A stretch of DNA of 43,226 nt from Pseudonocardia humida (GCF_023898865.1 NZ_JAGSOV010000074.1:1-43226), one strand, 5' to 3'. Counted from the first letter of the stretch, positions 14,543 through 23,412 are shown. Program-made: numbers and translations. The notes: generated by a model not told the origin, from the letters alone.

Positions 14543-17500
14543 ATGGCCCGCAGCTACCTCCGCTTCCCCCACTTGCACGGCGACACGCTCGTCTTCGTGG
14601 CCGAGAACGACGTGTGGACGGCTCCGCTGAGCGGCGGCCGGGCCTATCGGCTCACCGCCGACGACGTCCCGGCCTCGGCCCCGTTCCTGTCCCCGGACGG
14701 CACCCGGGTGGCCTGGACGACGTTGCGCCACGGCGTGCCCGAGGTGTACGTGACCGACCTGGACGGCGGCGGGGCCCGCCGGCTGACCTACTGGGGCGAC
14801 CCGCGGGCCCGCACGCTGGGCTGGACCGCCGACGGCGAGGTGCTGGCGCTGAGCGCCGCCGGGATGGCCGCGCACGGGCGGGCCTGGGCGTACGCGGTCC
14901 CGGCCGACGGGGGTGTGCCGCGCCGGCTCGACCTGGGCCCGTGCTCGGGGGCGGCGCTGTCCGCCGACGGTCCGGTCGTGCTGCTGAGCAGCGTGATGAC
15001 CGAGCCCGCGGCCTGGAAGCGCTACCGCGGCGGCACCGTGGGCAAGCTGTGGCTCGACCCGGACGGTTCGGGGGAGTTCCGCCGGTTCGCCGCCGAGCTG
15101 GACGGCAACATCACCGCGCCGCTGCTGGTCGGCTCGGGCGACGGGCGGCGGGTGGCGTTCCTGTCCGACCACGAGGGCTGGGGCAACCTGTACTCGCTCG
15201 CGCTGGACGGCTCCGACCTGCGCCGCCACACCGACCACGGCGGCGACGGCGCCCCGGCGTTCTACGCCCGCCACGCCACCACCGACGGCGAGCGCGTCGT
15301 CTACGAGTCGGCGGGCGAGCTCTACCTGGTGGAGTCGCTCGACGCGGGCGGCGCACCGCGCCGGCTCGACGTCCGCCTCGGCGGCCCGCGGCGGGCCCGC
15401 GAGCCGTTCCGGGTGGACGCGGCCCACGAGCTCAGCTGGGCCCAGCCCGACCGCACCGGGCGCTCCAGCGTGGCGCTGGTGCGCGGCACCGTGCACCGGC
15501 TCACCCACCGCGACGGCCCGGCCCGCACCCTGCTCGCCGAGCCGGGGGTGCGGGCGCGGCTGGCCGGTCCGCTGGGCCCCGACCGCGCGGTGTGGGTGGA
15601 CGACGCCGAGGGCGAGGACGCCGTCTGCATCGCCCCGCTCGACGCGCTCGCCGAGGACGCGGCCCCCCTCGCCCGGTACGGGGCGGGCGAGGTCGGGCGG
15701 GTGCTGGAGCTGGCGCCGTCGCCGGACGGGAAGGCCGTGGCGCTGGCCGCGCACGACGGCAGGCTGCTGGTGCTCGACACCGGCTCCGGTGAGCTGCGCG
15801 AGCTGGCCCGCGGCGCCGACGGGGAGGTCTCGGACCTGTCGTGGTCGCCGGACAGCGCCTGGCTGGCCTACTGCGATCCGGTGGAGTCCGGGCTGACCCG
15901 GATCATGATCGCCCGGCTGGCCGACGACACGCTGGTCGCGGTGACCGCGCCGCGGTTCGTCGACGCCGACCCGGTGTTCACCTCCGACGGCAAGTACCTG
16001 GCGTTCCTGTCGCGGCGCACGTTCGACCCGATGTACGACCAGCACTCGTTCGACCTGGCGTTCCCGGTGTCCTGGCGGCCCTACCTGGTGCCGCTCGCGG
16101 CGCGCACGCCGTCGCCGTTCGGGGCCAGCCCGGACGGGCGGCCCGTCTCGCCGGGCGACGAGGGCCCCGACGACCTGCCCGCCCCGGAGCCGACCGACGG
16201 CGACGAGGACGCCGCCGGCGCGGACAAGCCCGACGAGGTGGCCACGCCCGAAGGCCGCTCCGACGACCCGCCGGAGGTCGTCGTCGACGTCGACGGCCTG
16301 GCCGAGCGGGTCGTGCCGATCCCGGTGGCCGCCGCCCGCTACAGCGGCATGCAGGCGGGCAAGGACTGCCTGCTCTGGTACCGGCTGCCGGTGTCGGGGG
16401 TGCTGGGCGACGCGCAGGCCGAGACGAACGAGCGCCGGAAGCGGCCGGTGCTGGAGCGCTTCGACCTGACCCGGCGCAAGCTCGACGTGATCGCCGACCC
16501 GGTGTCCTGGTTCGCGGTCAGCGGCGACGGCCAGCGACTGGTCGTCGCCGACCGGGAGACGCTGCGGGTGCTGCGCACCGACCGGTCCGGGTCGAACGCG
16601 CCGGAGAACGACGACGCCGACGAGTACGTGGTCGACACCCGCCGGATCGTGGTCACCGTCGACCCGTCCCGCGAGTGGCGCCAGATGTTCGACGAGGCCG
16701 GCAGGCTGATGCGCGACCACTTCTGGGTCGAGGACATGGCCGGGGTCGACTGGGCGGCCGAGATGGACCGCTACCGCCCGCTGGTCGACGCCGTCGGCAG
16801 CCACCACGACCTCGTCGACCTGCTCTGGGAGCTGCAGGGCGAGCTGGGCACCTCGCACGCCTACGTGCGCGGCGGCGGCGACGGCGACGCCTCGGGCAGG
16901 CCGGGCCTGCTCGGCGCCGACCTGGAACCCGCCGAGGAGGGCTGGGTGGTCACCCGGGTGCTGCCGCCGGAGACCTCGGCCCCGGCCGCCCGCAGCCCGC
17001 TGTCCGGGCCGGGGGTTGACGTGCGCGCGGGCGACGTGGTCCTGGAGGTCGGCGGGGTGCCGGTCGACCCGGCGTGGGGCCCGGCGCCGCTGTTGGTCTC
17101 GCGCGCAGGCGAGCTGGTCGAGCTGACGGTGCGCTCGGGCCCGGACCGCGCCGACGCCGGGGAGACCCGCCGCGTCGTGGTGCGCCCGCTGCACTCCGAG
17201 GCCGCGCTGCGCTACCAGGACTGGGTGGCGGGGCGGCGGGCGTTCGTCGCCGACCGCTCCGACGGCCGCCTCGGCTACCTGCACGTCCCGGACATGATGG
17301 CGCCGGGGTGGGCGCAGCTGCACCGCGACCTCGGCCGGGAGACCTCCCGCGACGGCCTCCTGCTGGACGTGCGCGGCAACGGTGGCGGGCACGTCTCCCA
17401 GCTGGTGGTGGAGAAGCTGGCCCGCCGGGTGATCGGGTGGGACGCCCCGCGGCACCGCCAGCCCACGACCTACCCGATGGACGCCCCGCGCGGCCCGGTC

Positions 17501-17896
17501 ATCGCGGTGGCCGACGAGATGGCCGGCTCCGACGGCGACATCGTCACCGCGGCGATCAAGCGGCTGGGCATCGGCCCGGTCGTCGGGGTGCGCACGTGGG
17601 GCGGGGTGATCGGCATCGACAGCCGCTACGACCTCGTCGACGGCACCGGCGTCACCCAGCCCCGCTACGCCACCTGGTTCGACGACACCGGGTGGGACGT
17701 GGAGAACCACGGCGTCGACCCGGACGTGGAGGTGGTGGTGCGCCCGCAGGACTGGGTCGCGGGCGCCGACCCGCAGCTGGAGCGGGCGATCGAGATGGCC
17801 ATGGCCGCGCTGGAGGAGCGCCCGGCGGCCCGGCCGCCGGACCCGGCGACCCGGCCGTCCCGGGTGCGTCCGGCGCTGCCGCCGCGCCCCGCCTGA
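14543..17896 (+). CDS. Tricorn protease homologue (S41 family)
   Basis: This 1117-residue cytoplasmic protease degrades oligopeptides, probably downstream of the proteasome or Clp. The N-terminal half is two beta-propellers (SPDGTRVAW, SPDSAWLAY and TSDGKYLAF blades), followed by a PDZ-like domain (~815-890) and the S41 core. The tricorn tetrad aligns as Ser771-His772 in GELGTSHAY, Ser996 in MAGSDGD and Glu1054 in VENHGVDPD; spacing is close to the archaeal enzyme (745/746, 965, 1023). An acidic Asp/Glu/Pro-rich insert lies at ~536-580. The start at 14543 gives MARSYLRFPHLHGDTLVF, the usual opening; an upstream in-frame ATG is not favoured. The C-terminus is Pro/Arg-rich. Confidence 0.94.
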   Translation: MARSYLRFPHLHGDTLVFVAENDVWTAPLSGGRAYRLTADDVPASAPFLSPDGTRVAWTTLRHGVPEVYVTDLDGGGARRLTYWGDPRARTLGWTADGEVLALSAAGMAAHGRAWAYAVPADGGVPRRLDLGPCSGAALSADGPVVLLSSVMTEPAAWKRYRGGTVGKLWLDPDGSGEFRRFAAELDGNITAPLLVGSGDGRRVAFLSDHEGWGNLYSLALDGSDLRRHTDHGGDGAPAFYARHATTDGERVVYESAGELYLVESLDAGGAPRRLDVRLGGPRRAREPFRVDAAHELSWAQPDRTGRSSVALVRGTVHRLTHRDGPARTLLAEPGVRARLAGPLGPDRAVWVDDAEGEDAVCIAPLDALAEDAAPLARYGAGEVGRVLELAPSPDGKAVALAAHDGRLLVLDTGSGELRELARGADGEVSDLSWSPDSAWLAYCDPVESGLTRIMIARLADDTLVAVTAPRFVDADPVFTSDGKYLAFLSRRTFDPMYDQHSFDLAFPVSWRPYLVPLAARTPSPFGASPDGRPVSPGDEGPDDLPAPEPTDGDEDAAGADKPDEVATPEGRSDDPPEVVVDVDGLAERVVPIPVAAARYSGMQAGKDCLLWYRLPVSGVLGDAQAETNERRKRPVLERFDLTRRKLDVIADPVSWFAVSGDGQRLVVADRETLRVLRTDRSGSNAPENDDADEYVVDTRRIVVTVDPSREWRQMFDEAGRLMRDHFWVEDMAGVDWAAEMDRYRPLVDAVGSHHDLVDLLWELQGELGTSHAYVRGGGDGDASGRPGLLGADLEPAEEGWVVTRVLPPETSAPAARSPLSGPGVDVRAGDVVLEVGGVPVDPAWGPAPLLVSRAGELVELTVRSGPDRADAGETRRVVVRPLHSEAALRYQDWVAGRRAFVADRSDGRLGYLHVPDMMAPGWAQLHRDLGRETSRDGLLLDVRGNGGGHVSQLVVEKLARRVIGWDAPRHRQPTTYPMDAPRGPVIAVADEMAGSDGDIVTAAIKRLGIGPVVGVRTWGGVIGIDSRYDLVDGTGVTQPRYATWFDDTGWDVENHGVDPDVEVVVRPQDWVAGADPQLERAIEMAMAALEERPAARPPDPATRPSRVRPALPPRPA

Positions 17897-17922
17897 GGCC
17901 GGGGCCGTCGTTGCGGTGGAGG

Positions 17923-17945
17923 TTCAGGAAGGCCACCTTCCTGGA
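17923..17945. terminator. Hairpin in the tricorn/ABM convergent gap
   Basis: CAGGAAGG (17925-17932) and CCTTCCTG (17936-17943) form a perfect 8-bp stem with a 3-nt loop, extendable by two weaker pairs. It lies between two convergent genes and is probably a bidirectional terminator. Confidence 0.6.
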
Positions 17946-17964
17946 CCCCGCCGCACCGCCGCCG

Positions 17965-18291
17965 TCAGCGGGTGCGGTCGGTGCCCGACGCCCGCACGGT
18001 GACCTCGTAGTGCCGCACGGTCGTGGCGAAGTCGATCAGCGCGGCCTCGGCCGCGGGCTCCACGACCGCGCGGCCGGGTTCATCGCCCGCGAAGCGCTCG
18101 ATGGCCGCGCGCGTCTCCCACCGGGTGACGACCAGCAGGTGCGTGCGGTCGCCGGTGCCGTCCTCCATCAGCTCGGCCCCCAGGAAGCCGTCGAGCCCGT
18201 GCAGCTGGGGCAGGACGGTCCCGGTGAAGTGCTCCCGGTACCGGTCGGCGCCCTCGGCCGTCGCGCTCGCGCTCCAGACCCGCGCGATCAC
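17965..18291 (-). CDS. Antibiotic-biosynthesis-monooxygenase (ABM) domain protein
   Basis: This 108-residue single-domain protein has a dimeric ferredoxin-like ABM fold: VIARVWSASATAEGADRYREHF, an LPQLHGLDGFLGAELME loop, then THLLVVTRWETRAAIERFAG. Members include small cofactor-free oxygenases and many proteins of unknown function. The start GTG at 18291 overlaps the stop of the GNAT gene by 4 bp, so the two proteins are made together. The substrate is unknown. A longer N-terminal extension is open but lies inside the GNAT gene in another frame and is rejected. Confidence 0.85.
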   Translation of the reverse strand: MIARVWSASATAEGADRYREHFTGTVLPQLHGLDGFLGAELMEDGTGDRTHLLVVTRWETRAAIERFAGDEPGRAVVEPAAEAALIDFATTVRHYEVTVRASGTDRTR

Positions 18292-18848
18292 CGCGCGGCT
18301 CCGGCGCCTGCCCGCGCGGCCGGCAGGTCCAGCACCCAGTTCTGCCCCACGAGGTCGTGGCCGAAGCTGCGGTGCGGCTCGGAGTCGACGAGCCGGAAGC
18401 CGTGGGCCTGGTAGATCCGGCGGGCGGCGGCCAGCACGTCGTTGGTCCACAGCGTGATCCGCCGGTAGCCGGCGGCCGCGGCGAACTCGAGGCAGGTCGA
18501 CACCAGCCGGTCGCCGAGGCCGAGGCCGCGGGCCGCCGGGTCGACGAGCAGGATCCGCAGCTTCGCCGTGGGTCCGTCGGCGTCCTCGTCGGGCACGCAG
18601 AAGACGCACCCCCGGCGCACCCCGTCGACCTCGGCGATCCACGCCGCCCGCCCCGCGGTGTCGTCGTCAGCCGCGTAGTCGGCCACGATGCGCGCCACCA
18701 GCGCCTCGAATGAGGGATCCCAGCCGAACTCCGCGGCGTAGACCTCGCCGTGCGCCATCACCACCCAGCCCAGGTCGCCGGGCGCGCCCAGCTCGCGGAT
18801 GCGCACCCGGCCGTCGCCGCGCGCGTCCCCCACCGCTCGTCCGGACAT
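18288..18848 (-). CDS. GNAT-family N-acetyltransferase
   Basis: This 186-residue acetyl-CoA-dependent acetyltransferase shows the GNAT core: AKLRILLVDPAARGLGLGDRLV contains the R/Q-x-x-G-x-G/A acetyl-CoA loop, and ITLWTNDVLAAARRIYQAHGFRL is the C-terminal motif B. The arrangement resembles the GNAT half of MarR-GNAT fusion proteins, but no MarR domain is encoded here. The start ATG at 18848 has the strong site GGGGAGGAG; upstream in-frame starts would run through the palindromic operator. It is cotranscribed with the ABM gene. The 28-bp palindrome just upstream implies tight control by a dimeric repressor. Confidence 0.88.
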   Translation of the reverse strand: MSGRAVGDARGDGRVRIRELGAPGDLGWVVMAHGEVYAAEFGWDPSFEALVARIVADYAADDDTAGRAAWIAEVDGVRRGCVFCVPDEDADGPTAKLRILLVDPAARGLGLGDRLVSTCLEFAAAAGYRRITLWTNDVLAAARRIYQAHGFRLVDSEPHRSFGHDLVGQNWVLDLPAARAGAGAAR

Positions 18849-18866
18849 CCTCGCTCCTCCCCATCG

Positions 18867-18894
18867 GCTGACTGAAACAACTGTTTCAGTCAGC
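18867..18894. promoter_or_regulatory. Perfect 28-bp palindromic operator upstream of the GNAT-ABM pair
   Basis: GCTGACTGAAACA (18867-18879) and TGTTTCAGTCAGC (18882-18894) are perfect 13-bp inverted arms around AC. The centre is AT-richer than anything nearby. It lies 18 bp upstream of the GNAT ATG and ~130 bp upstream of the ABC transporter. The form suits a TetR- or MarR-type dimer; no such gene lies next to it. Confidence 0.7.
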
Positions 18895-19025
18895 ATGCCC
18901 TGACGTCCGCCTCGCAACAAGGCCGGGGACACCGGCGTTCGGGCTCAGGGGCGGCTGGGGGTGATTCCCGGATCCCGTCTACCCCCTCGCGCGGTGTGAT
19001 CGGCTCGACGACAAGGAGGGCCGAT

Positions 19026-19937
19026 GTGATCGAGGTCAGAGGCCTCACGAAGCGGTACGGCCGCACCACCGCCGTCGACGACCTGACGTTCGACGTGCGA
19101 CCGGGCACCGTGACCGGCTTCCTGGGGCCCAACGGGTCCGGCAAGTCGACGACCATGCGGATGGTCCTGGGCCTGGACCGGCCCGACGCGGGCGAGGCAC
19201 GGGTGGCCGGCAAGCGCTACGCCGAGCTGCGCGACCCGCTGCGCACGGTCGGCGCGCTGCTGGACGCCAAGTGGGTGCACCCCAACCGGTCGGCGCGCTC
19301 GCACCTGCGCTGGCTGGCCCGGGCCAACGGGCTGCCGGCCGGGCGGGTGGACGAGGTGCTGGACACCGTCGGGCTGACGGCGGTGGCCGGCAAGCGGGCC
19401 GGCGCGTTCTCGCTGGGCATGTCCCAGCGGTTGGGCATCGCCGCGGCACTGCTCGGCGACCCGCAGGTCCTGCTGTTCGACGAGCCGGTCAACGGGCTCG
19501 ACCCGGAGGGCATCCTGTGGATCCGCCGGCTGATGCAGCGGCTGGCCGCCGAGGGCCGCACGGTCCTGGTGTCCAGCCACCTGCTCTCGGAGATGGCGCT
19601 GACGGCGACCGAGCTGGTGGTGATCGGGCGCGGGCGGCTGGTCGCCCAGGGCCCGACGGCGCAGTTCGTCGACAGCGGGGCCGACGTCCTCGTCCGCGGC
19701 CCGCGCCCGGACGCCATCGCCGCGGCCCTGCGGGCGGCGGGCTTCGAGGTCGCCGAGGAGCAGGCGGGGCTGCTGGTCACCGGCGGGACGACCGAGCGGG
19801 TGGGGGAGGCCGTGGGGGCGGCGGGGCTCGTGCTGCACGAGCTGACGCTGCGCCGCGGCTCGCTGGAGGAGGCGTTCATGGAGATCACCAAGCAGGACGT
19901 GGAGTACGCCTCGACCGGGGCGGGGGTTCCGGCATGA
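19026..19937 (+). CDS. ABC transporter ATP-binding protein (ABC-2 exporter type)
   Basis: This 303-residue ATPase energises an ABC-2 type exporter. Walker A is GPNGSGKST, the signature is SLGMSQRLGIA, Walker B is VLLFDEPVNGLDPEG, and the switch His lies in VLVSSHLLSEM. The C-terminal ~80 residues are an accessory domain typical of the antibiotic/lipid exporter group. The start GTG at 19026 follows AAGGAGG; an upstream ATG in frame lacks a site. The downstream permease overlaps by 4 bp (ATGA). The substrate is unknown; such pairs export lipids, peptides or antibiotics. Confidence 0.93.
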   Translation: MIEVRGLTKRYGRTTAVDDLTFDVRPGTVTGFLGPNGSGKSTTMRMVLGLDRPDAGEARVAGKRYAELRDPLRTVGALLDAKWVHPNRSARSHLRWLARANGLPAGRVDEVLDTVGLTAVAGKRAGAFSLGMSQRLGIAAALLGDPQVLLFDEPVNGLDPEGILWIRRLMQRLAAEGRTVLVSSHLLSEMALTATELVVIGRGRLVAQGPTAQFVDSGADVLVRGPRPDAIAAALRAAGFEVAEEQAGLLVTGGTTERVGEAVGAAGLVLHELTLRRGSLEEAFMEITKQDVEYASTGAGVPA

Positions 19938-20668
19938 GTGCGGCGGGGCTCATCGCGGCCGAGCGGATCAAGCTGGCCTCGGTGCGCTCGCCGTGGTGGT
20001 GCGCGGGGCTGGCCGTGGCCGGGGTGATCGGGCTGACCGGGCTGCTGGTCCTGGTCGAACCCGGCGGGATGGCGGACGCACCGGGCGGCTCGAACCCGTT
20101 CCTGCTGTTCGGGTTGATGCTGGTGCTCGTGCTGGCGGCGGTGTCGGTGACCACCGAGTACCGCTACTCCACGATCCGGATGACGTTCGAGGCCGTGCCG
20201 AACCGGACCGCGGCCGTGCTGGCCAAGACCGTCGTGGTGGCGGTGGTGAGCGGCGTGATCGGGCTGGTCGCGTCCCTCGGGGCGTGGGCGGCGATGTGGC
20301 TGCTCGACCCGCTCTCCGACACCGCGCTGCGCACCTCCGACGACTGGTGGGTCGTGCTCAGCCCGGCGCCGGTGTTCGCGGCCTGCGCCGTGCTCGCGCT
20401 GGCGGTGGGGATCCTGGTGCGGCACACCGCGGCCGCGGTGTCGATCGTGCTCGTGTGGCCGCTGATGGGCGAGCAGCTCGTCTCGTTCATCCCGGGGTTC
20501 GGTCCCGCGGTGCAGCCGTGGCTGCCGTTCGTCAACGCCGGCAACGCCATGACGGCGGGCGGCGGGGACCTCCCGTTCAGCCCGGTGGGCTCGCTGGCCT
20601 ACGTGACCGGGCTGGCCGCCGCGCTGCTGGTCGCGGCGATCGTGGTGGTCAACCGGCGCGACGCCTGA
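19934..20668 (+). CDS. ABC-2 type transporter permease
   Basis: This 244-residue membrane protein has about six hydrophobic segments (near residues 25-42, 55-75, 97-120, 143-163, 165-185 and 218-238). The YRYSTIRMTFEAVPNR segment after the second helix is typical of ABC-2 permeases, where it contacts the ATPase. The start ATG at 19934 overlaps the ATPase stop codon. It completes a minimal exporter with the upstream ATPase; a homodimer is expected. The downstream hydrolase gene begins 21 bp later and may share the transcript. Confidence 0.9.
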   Translation: MSAAGLIAAERIKLASVRSPWWCAGLAVAGVIGLTGLLVLVEPGGMADAPGGSNPFLLFGLMLVLVLAAVSVTTEYRYSTIRMTFEAVPNRTAAVLAKTVVVAVVSGVIGLVASLGAWAAMWLLDPLSDTALRTSDDWWVVLSPAPVFAACAVLALAVGILVRHTAAAVSIVLVWPLMGEQLVSFIPGFGPAVQPWLPFVNAGNAMTAGGGDLPFSPVGSLAYVTGLAAALLVAAIVVVNRRDA

Positions 20669-20689
20669 CCGGGGTGCCAGGGTGGGGCC

Positions 20690-21583
20690 GTGGTCTCCCG
20701 ACGCAAGGTCCTGCTGGGCGGGGCCGGGGTCGCGGTCGGCGCGCTCGCCGGCGGGTTCGCGGCCGTCGAGCTGGGCCGGGTGCCCGGGCGGGTCGAGCCG
20801 GGCGAGGCGCTCGGCCGCTGCGCCGGCCCCGCCCCGCCCCCCGACGGGCCCGGCCCGGAGGTCCGCAGCGCGCTGCTGCCGTCGCGGTTCCGTGGCCGGG
20901 ACGTGCCGTGGGCGCTGGCCCTGCCGCCGGGCGCGCCGACGGCCGGGCTGCCGGTCGTCCTGGTCCTGCACGGGCGGGGCGGGACGGCCCGCTCGGCCTT
21001 CGACGAGCTCGGCCTGCACCACGTGCTGGCCCGGCACGTCGCCGGGGGCGGGCGGCCGTTCGCGCTGGCCTCCGCCGACGGCGACATCGCCTACTGGCAC
21101 CCCCGCGCCTCCGGCGACGACCCCCTGGGCATGCTCGTGCACGAGGTGCTCCCGGCGCTGGGGGCGCTGGGGCTCGCCGCCGACCGGATCGGCGCGTGGG
21201 GCTGGTCAATGGGCGGCTACGGGGCGCTGCTGCTGGCGCGGGAGTCCGAACGGGGCGCCCTGGGCGGGGTCCGAGTCGCCGCCGCGGCCGCGGCCAGCCC
21301 GGCCCTGTTCGCCTCCCCCGCCGCGACCGGCCAAGGCTCCTTCGACGGCCCCGCCGACTTCGCCCGGTGGGGCGACCTGCTGGCCGACCCGGGCGTCTCG
21401 ACCACCCCGCTGCGCGTCGCGTGCGGCGACAACGACGCCTTCACCGAGGCGACCCGCCGCTACCGCGACGCCGTGCACCCCACCCCCGCCGGCGGCATCA
21501 CCCCCGGCTGCCACGACAACGGCTACTGGGCCGCCGAGGCGGTCGCCGCACTCGCCTTCCTCGCCGACCACCTGGGGCGGTGA
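20690..21583 (+). CDS. Exported alpha/beta-hydrolase esterase (esterase D-like)
   Basis: This 297-residue hydrolase begins with a Tat-like signal, SRRKVLLGGAGVAVGALAGGFAAV. The catalytic domain shows LVLHGRGGTA (oxyanion region), the nucleophile elbow GWSMGG with Ser173, and a late His in TPGCHDNGYW; the acid is probably the Asp in ACGDNDAF. The sequence resembles esterase D or antigen 85-like enzymes, which act on acyl esters outside the membrane. The start GTG at 20690 lies 21 bp after the permease gene, so it may be part of the exporter operon. The substrate is unknown. Confidence 0.85.
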   Translation: MVSRRKVLLGGAGVAVGALAGGFAAVELGRVPGRVEPGEALGRCAGPAPPPDGPGPEVRSALLPSRFRGRDVPWALALPPGAPTAGLPVVLVLHGRGGTARSAFDELGLHHVLARHVAGGGRPFALASADGDIAYWHPRASGDDPLGMLVHEVLPALGALGLAADRIGAWGWSMGGYGALLLARESERGALGGVRVAAAAAASPALFASPAATGQGSFDGPADFARWGDLLADPGVSTTPLRVACGDNDAFTEATRRYRDAVHPTPAGGITPGCHDNGYWAAEAVAALAFLADHLGR

Positions 21584-21803
21584 CGCCTGGTCGAACGAGA
21601 GCCACTCTCGTCCGGAGGGGTGGGACGGAAGCCGACCGCTCGCCACGGTCGAGCAGACCGACGGCCCGGTGCACGACCCGACTCGTTCGGGTGCTCAGTG
21701 CCGACAATCGCCGAGATCGTCGGTCGACGCACCGTGTGCCCGCATAGCGTGGACGGCGGTAGCGGGGGAGCGGCGAGTGGCCGCATCGGCGAGGGGGGAA
21801 CCG

Positions 21804-22853
21804 ATGGCGGCGGGCGGTCAGGTGAGGTTTCACCGCGGTCGCCGGTTCTGGCGGCTCGTCGTGCCGGTCGTGTCGGCCACCGGTGTGCTGGCCGCGTTCC
21901 GCCTGAGCCCATGGCCGGGTGCGCTGGTCATCCGGGCCGTCTTCGAGGCCAACAACGCACGGGTCACAGCCGCGATGGCGGGGCACGCGCCGGCGACGGA
22001 CGTCCAGCGGATCACGGACCAGCAGTACCGGGTCGGGGACGAGGACGCGCTGCTCGACGTGTACTTCCCGGCGGCGGCCCCGGCCGGTGCACGGCTGCCG
22101 GTCATCGTGTGGACGCACGGTGGTGCCTGGTTGTCCGGCAGCAAGGACGACGCCGCCCCGTACTTCGAACTGCTGGCCGCGCAGGGCTTCACGGTGGTGG
22201 CCCCGAACTACACGCTGGCGCCCAGGAAACCGTATCCGGCCCAGCTCCACCAGCTCAACCGGGCGCACGCCTACGTCGTGGAGAACGCCGAGCGGTTTCA
22301 TGCCGACACCGGCACGGTGTTCCTCGCCGGGGACTCGGCGGGTGCCCAGTTGTCGAGCCAACTGGCCGCCCTGATCACCAATCCGGCGCACGCCGCGGAG
22401 GTGGGGATCGTTCCGTCGCTGAGTCCGGCGCAGCTGTGCGGGGTCGTACTCAACTGCGGCATCTACCGGATGGAGCGCCTCACCCATCCGTCGCCGACGC
22501 TGCCCAGGCTGGTGGGATGGGGCAACGACGTCGCGACCTGGGCGTACGCGGGAACGCGCGACTTCTCCGATCCGGTGATCCGGCAGATGTCGCCCTACCA
22601 CCACGTGACGGCGGACTTCCCGCCCACCTTCATCAGCGGCGGCAACGGTGACCCCCTCACCGAAGCGCAGTCCGAACCGTTCGCCGACAAGCTGCGCTCG
22701 CTCGGTGTGCGAACGACCTCGCTGTTCCATCCGGTGGACCACGAACCGGCGCTGCCGCACGAGTACCAGTTCGACCTCGGCACCGAGGAGGGCCGCGTCG
22801 CGCTCGCCACGACGGTCGAGTTCCTCCGGGATCAGCTGGCCGAGGCCGGGTGA
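21804..22853 (+). CDS. Alpha/beta hydrolase (BD-FAE/HSL-like esterase)
   Basis: This 349-residue protein has an N-terminal hydrophobic segment, FWRLVVPVVSATGVLAAFRL (residues ~15-34), which may anchor it in the membrane. The hydrolase core has HGGAW at 105-109 for the oxyanion hole, GDSAGA with nucleophile Ser178, NGDPL with the probable acid, and VDHEP with His313. The pattern fits the BD-FAE/hormone-sensitive-lipase group. The start ATG at 21804 follows GAGGGGGGAA. Codon use is a little less GC-extreme than in the neighbours, which hints at a separate history. The 220-bp gap upstream holds no recognised gene. Confidence 0.87.
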   Translation: MAAGGQVRFHRGRRFWRLVVPVVSATGVLAAFRLSPWPGALVIRAVFEANNARVTAAMAGHAPATDVQRITDQQYRVGDEDALLDVYFPAAAPAGARLPVIVWTHGGAWLSGSKDDAAPYFELLAAQGFTVVAPNYTLAPRKPYPAQLHQLNRAHAYVVENAERFHADTGTVFLAGDSAGAQLSSQLAALITNPAHAAEVGIVPSLSPAQLCGVVLNCGIYRMERLTHPSPTLPRLVGWGNDVATWAYAGTRDFSDPVIRQMSPYHHVTADFPPTFISGGNGDPLTEAQSEPFADKLRSLGVRTTSLFHPVDHEPALPHEYQFDLGTEEGRVALATTVEFLRDQLAEAG

Positions 22854-22980
22854 TGGGGCGGGAGCCCACGGACCGCGGCGACAGGCCCGGTGCGCCGGTC
22901 ACGACCAGGTCACGCCGCGACCGATGAACAGCTCGGTCGGTTGGCCGACCTGCTGCCCGGCCGGGTCCGCGTTGGCCGGC

Positions 22981-23118
22981 GAGCCGGAGGTCGGGGCCAT
23001 GGCCGAGGCGGTCGCCGCCCGGCACGGGCGGCTCAACGTGCTGGTCGGCAAACGCGGGCTCGCGGGCACCGGCGGACCGACCCCACGAGCGTTCGCTCGT
23101 GGAGAGGGAGCGTGCTGA
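22981..23118 (+). pseudogene. Remnant of a short-chain dehydrogenase/reductase gene
   Basis: This frame reads MAEAVAARHGRLNVLVGKRG followed by LAGT. That resembles the SDR segment A-x-x-HGRLDVLVNNAG-x-AG, but the NNAG active-site motif is garbled and the frame ends at 23118 after ~25 more residues. Neither the cofactor-binding start nor the catalytic YxxxK part was found nearby. It is probably a decayed fragment inside the 22854-23412 gap; a chance match cannot be excluded. Confidence 0.4.
23083..23102. repeat. Perfect 20-bp inverted repeat upstream of mfd
   Basis: CCACGAGCG (23083-23091) and CGCTCGTGG (23094-23102) form a perfect palindrome around TT. It could be a hairpin terminator for the upstream hydrolase or a TetR-type operator. 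The rest of the 22854-23412 gap holds the SDR remnant and the mfd promoter region. Confidence 0.55.
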
Positions 23119-23324
23119 CCAGCAGCGCCTCGTACCGGTCGTGCCTGGCGCAGCCACCGGTCGGCCGTGCGGTGGGCGAGGTGGTCGCGGGATGGGCGGG
23201 TGCCCTGAGCAGGAGGCGCGATGGGAGCGCCGTCCGCGAGCGCGACGCCGGTCGCGCGCGTCACCCGGACGTGCGTACCGATGTGCTCGCAGGTGCACGT
23301 GCGGTGAGGTGGCACCGTCGGGCG

Positions 23325-23330
23325 TAGGCT
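23325..23330 (+). promoter_or_regulatory. Candidate -10 element for mfd
   Basis: TAGGCT lies ~83 bp before the chosen mfd start. The same hexamer appears in front of the acyl-CoA ligase gene. No clear -35 is seen. Confidence 0.35.
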
Positions 23331-23412
23331 GGTTGCGAGGCCGCGCCCGGGCACTTCGACGGGCAGTGGTCTGTTCTGCGTGCGCTCATCTGCCCGGGGG
23401 GATTCCCGCATC

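Noticed and set aside
14528..17710. 1060-codon open frame antisense to the tricorn-like gene
   Set aside because: It mirrors codon third-position GC of the real gene and contains no family motif or ribosome-binding site.
23111..23327. Possible 72-codon gene starting GTG at 23111
   Set aside because: The GAGGGAG site is too close to the GTG, and the translation is Arg/Ala-rich with no recognisable family.
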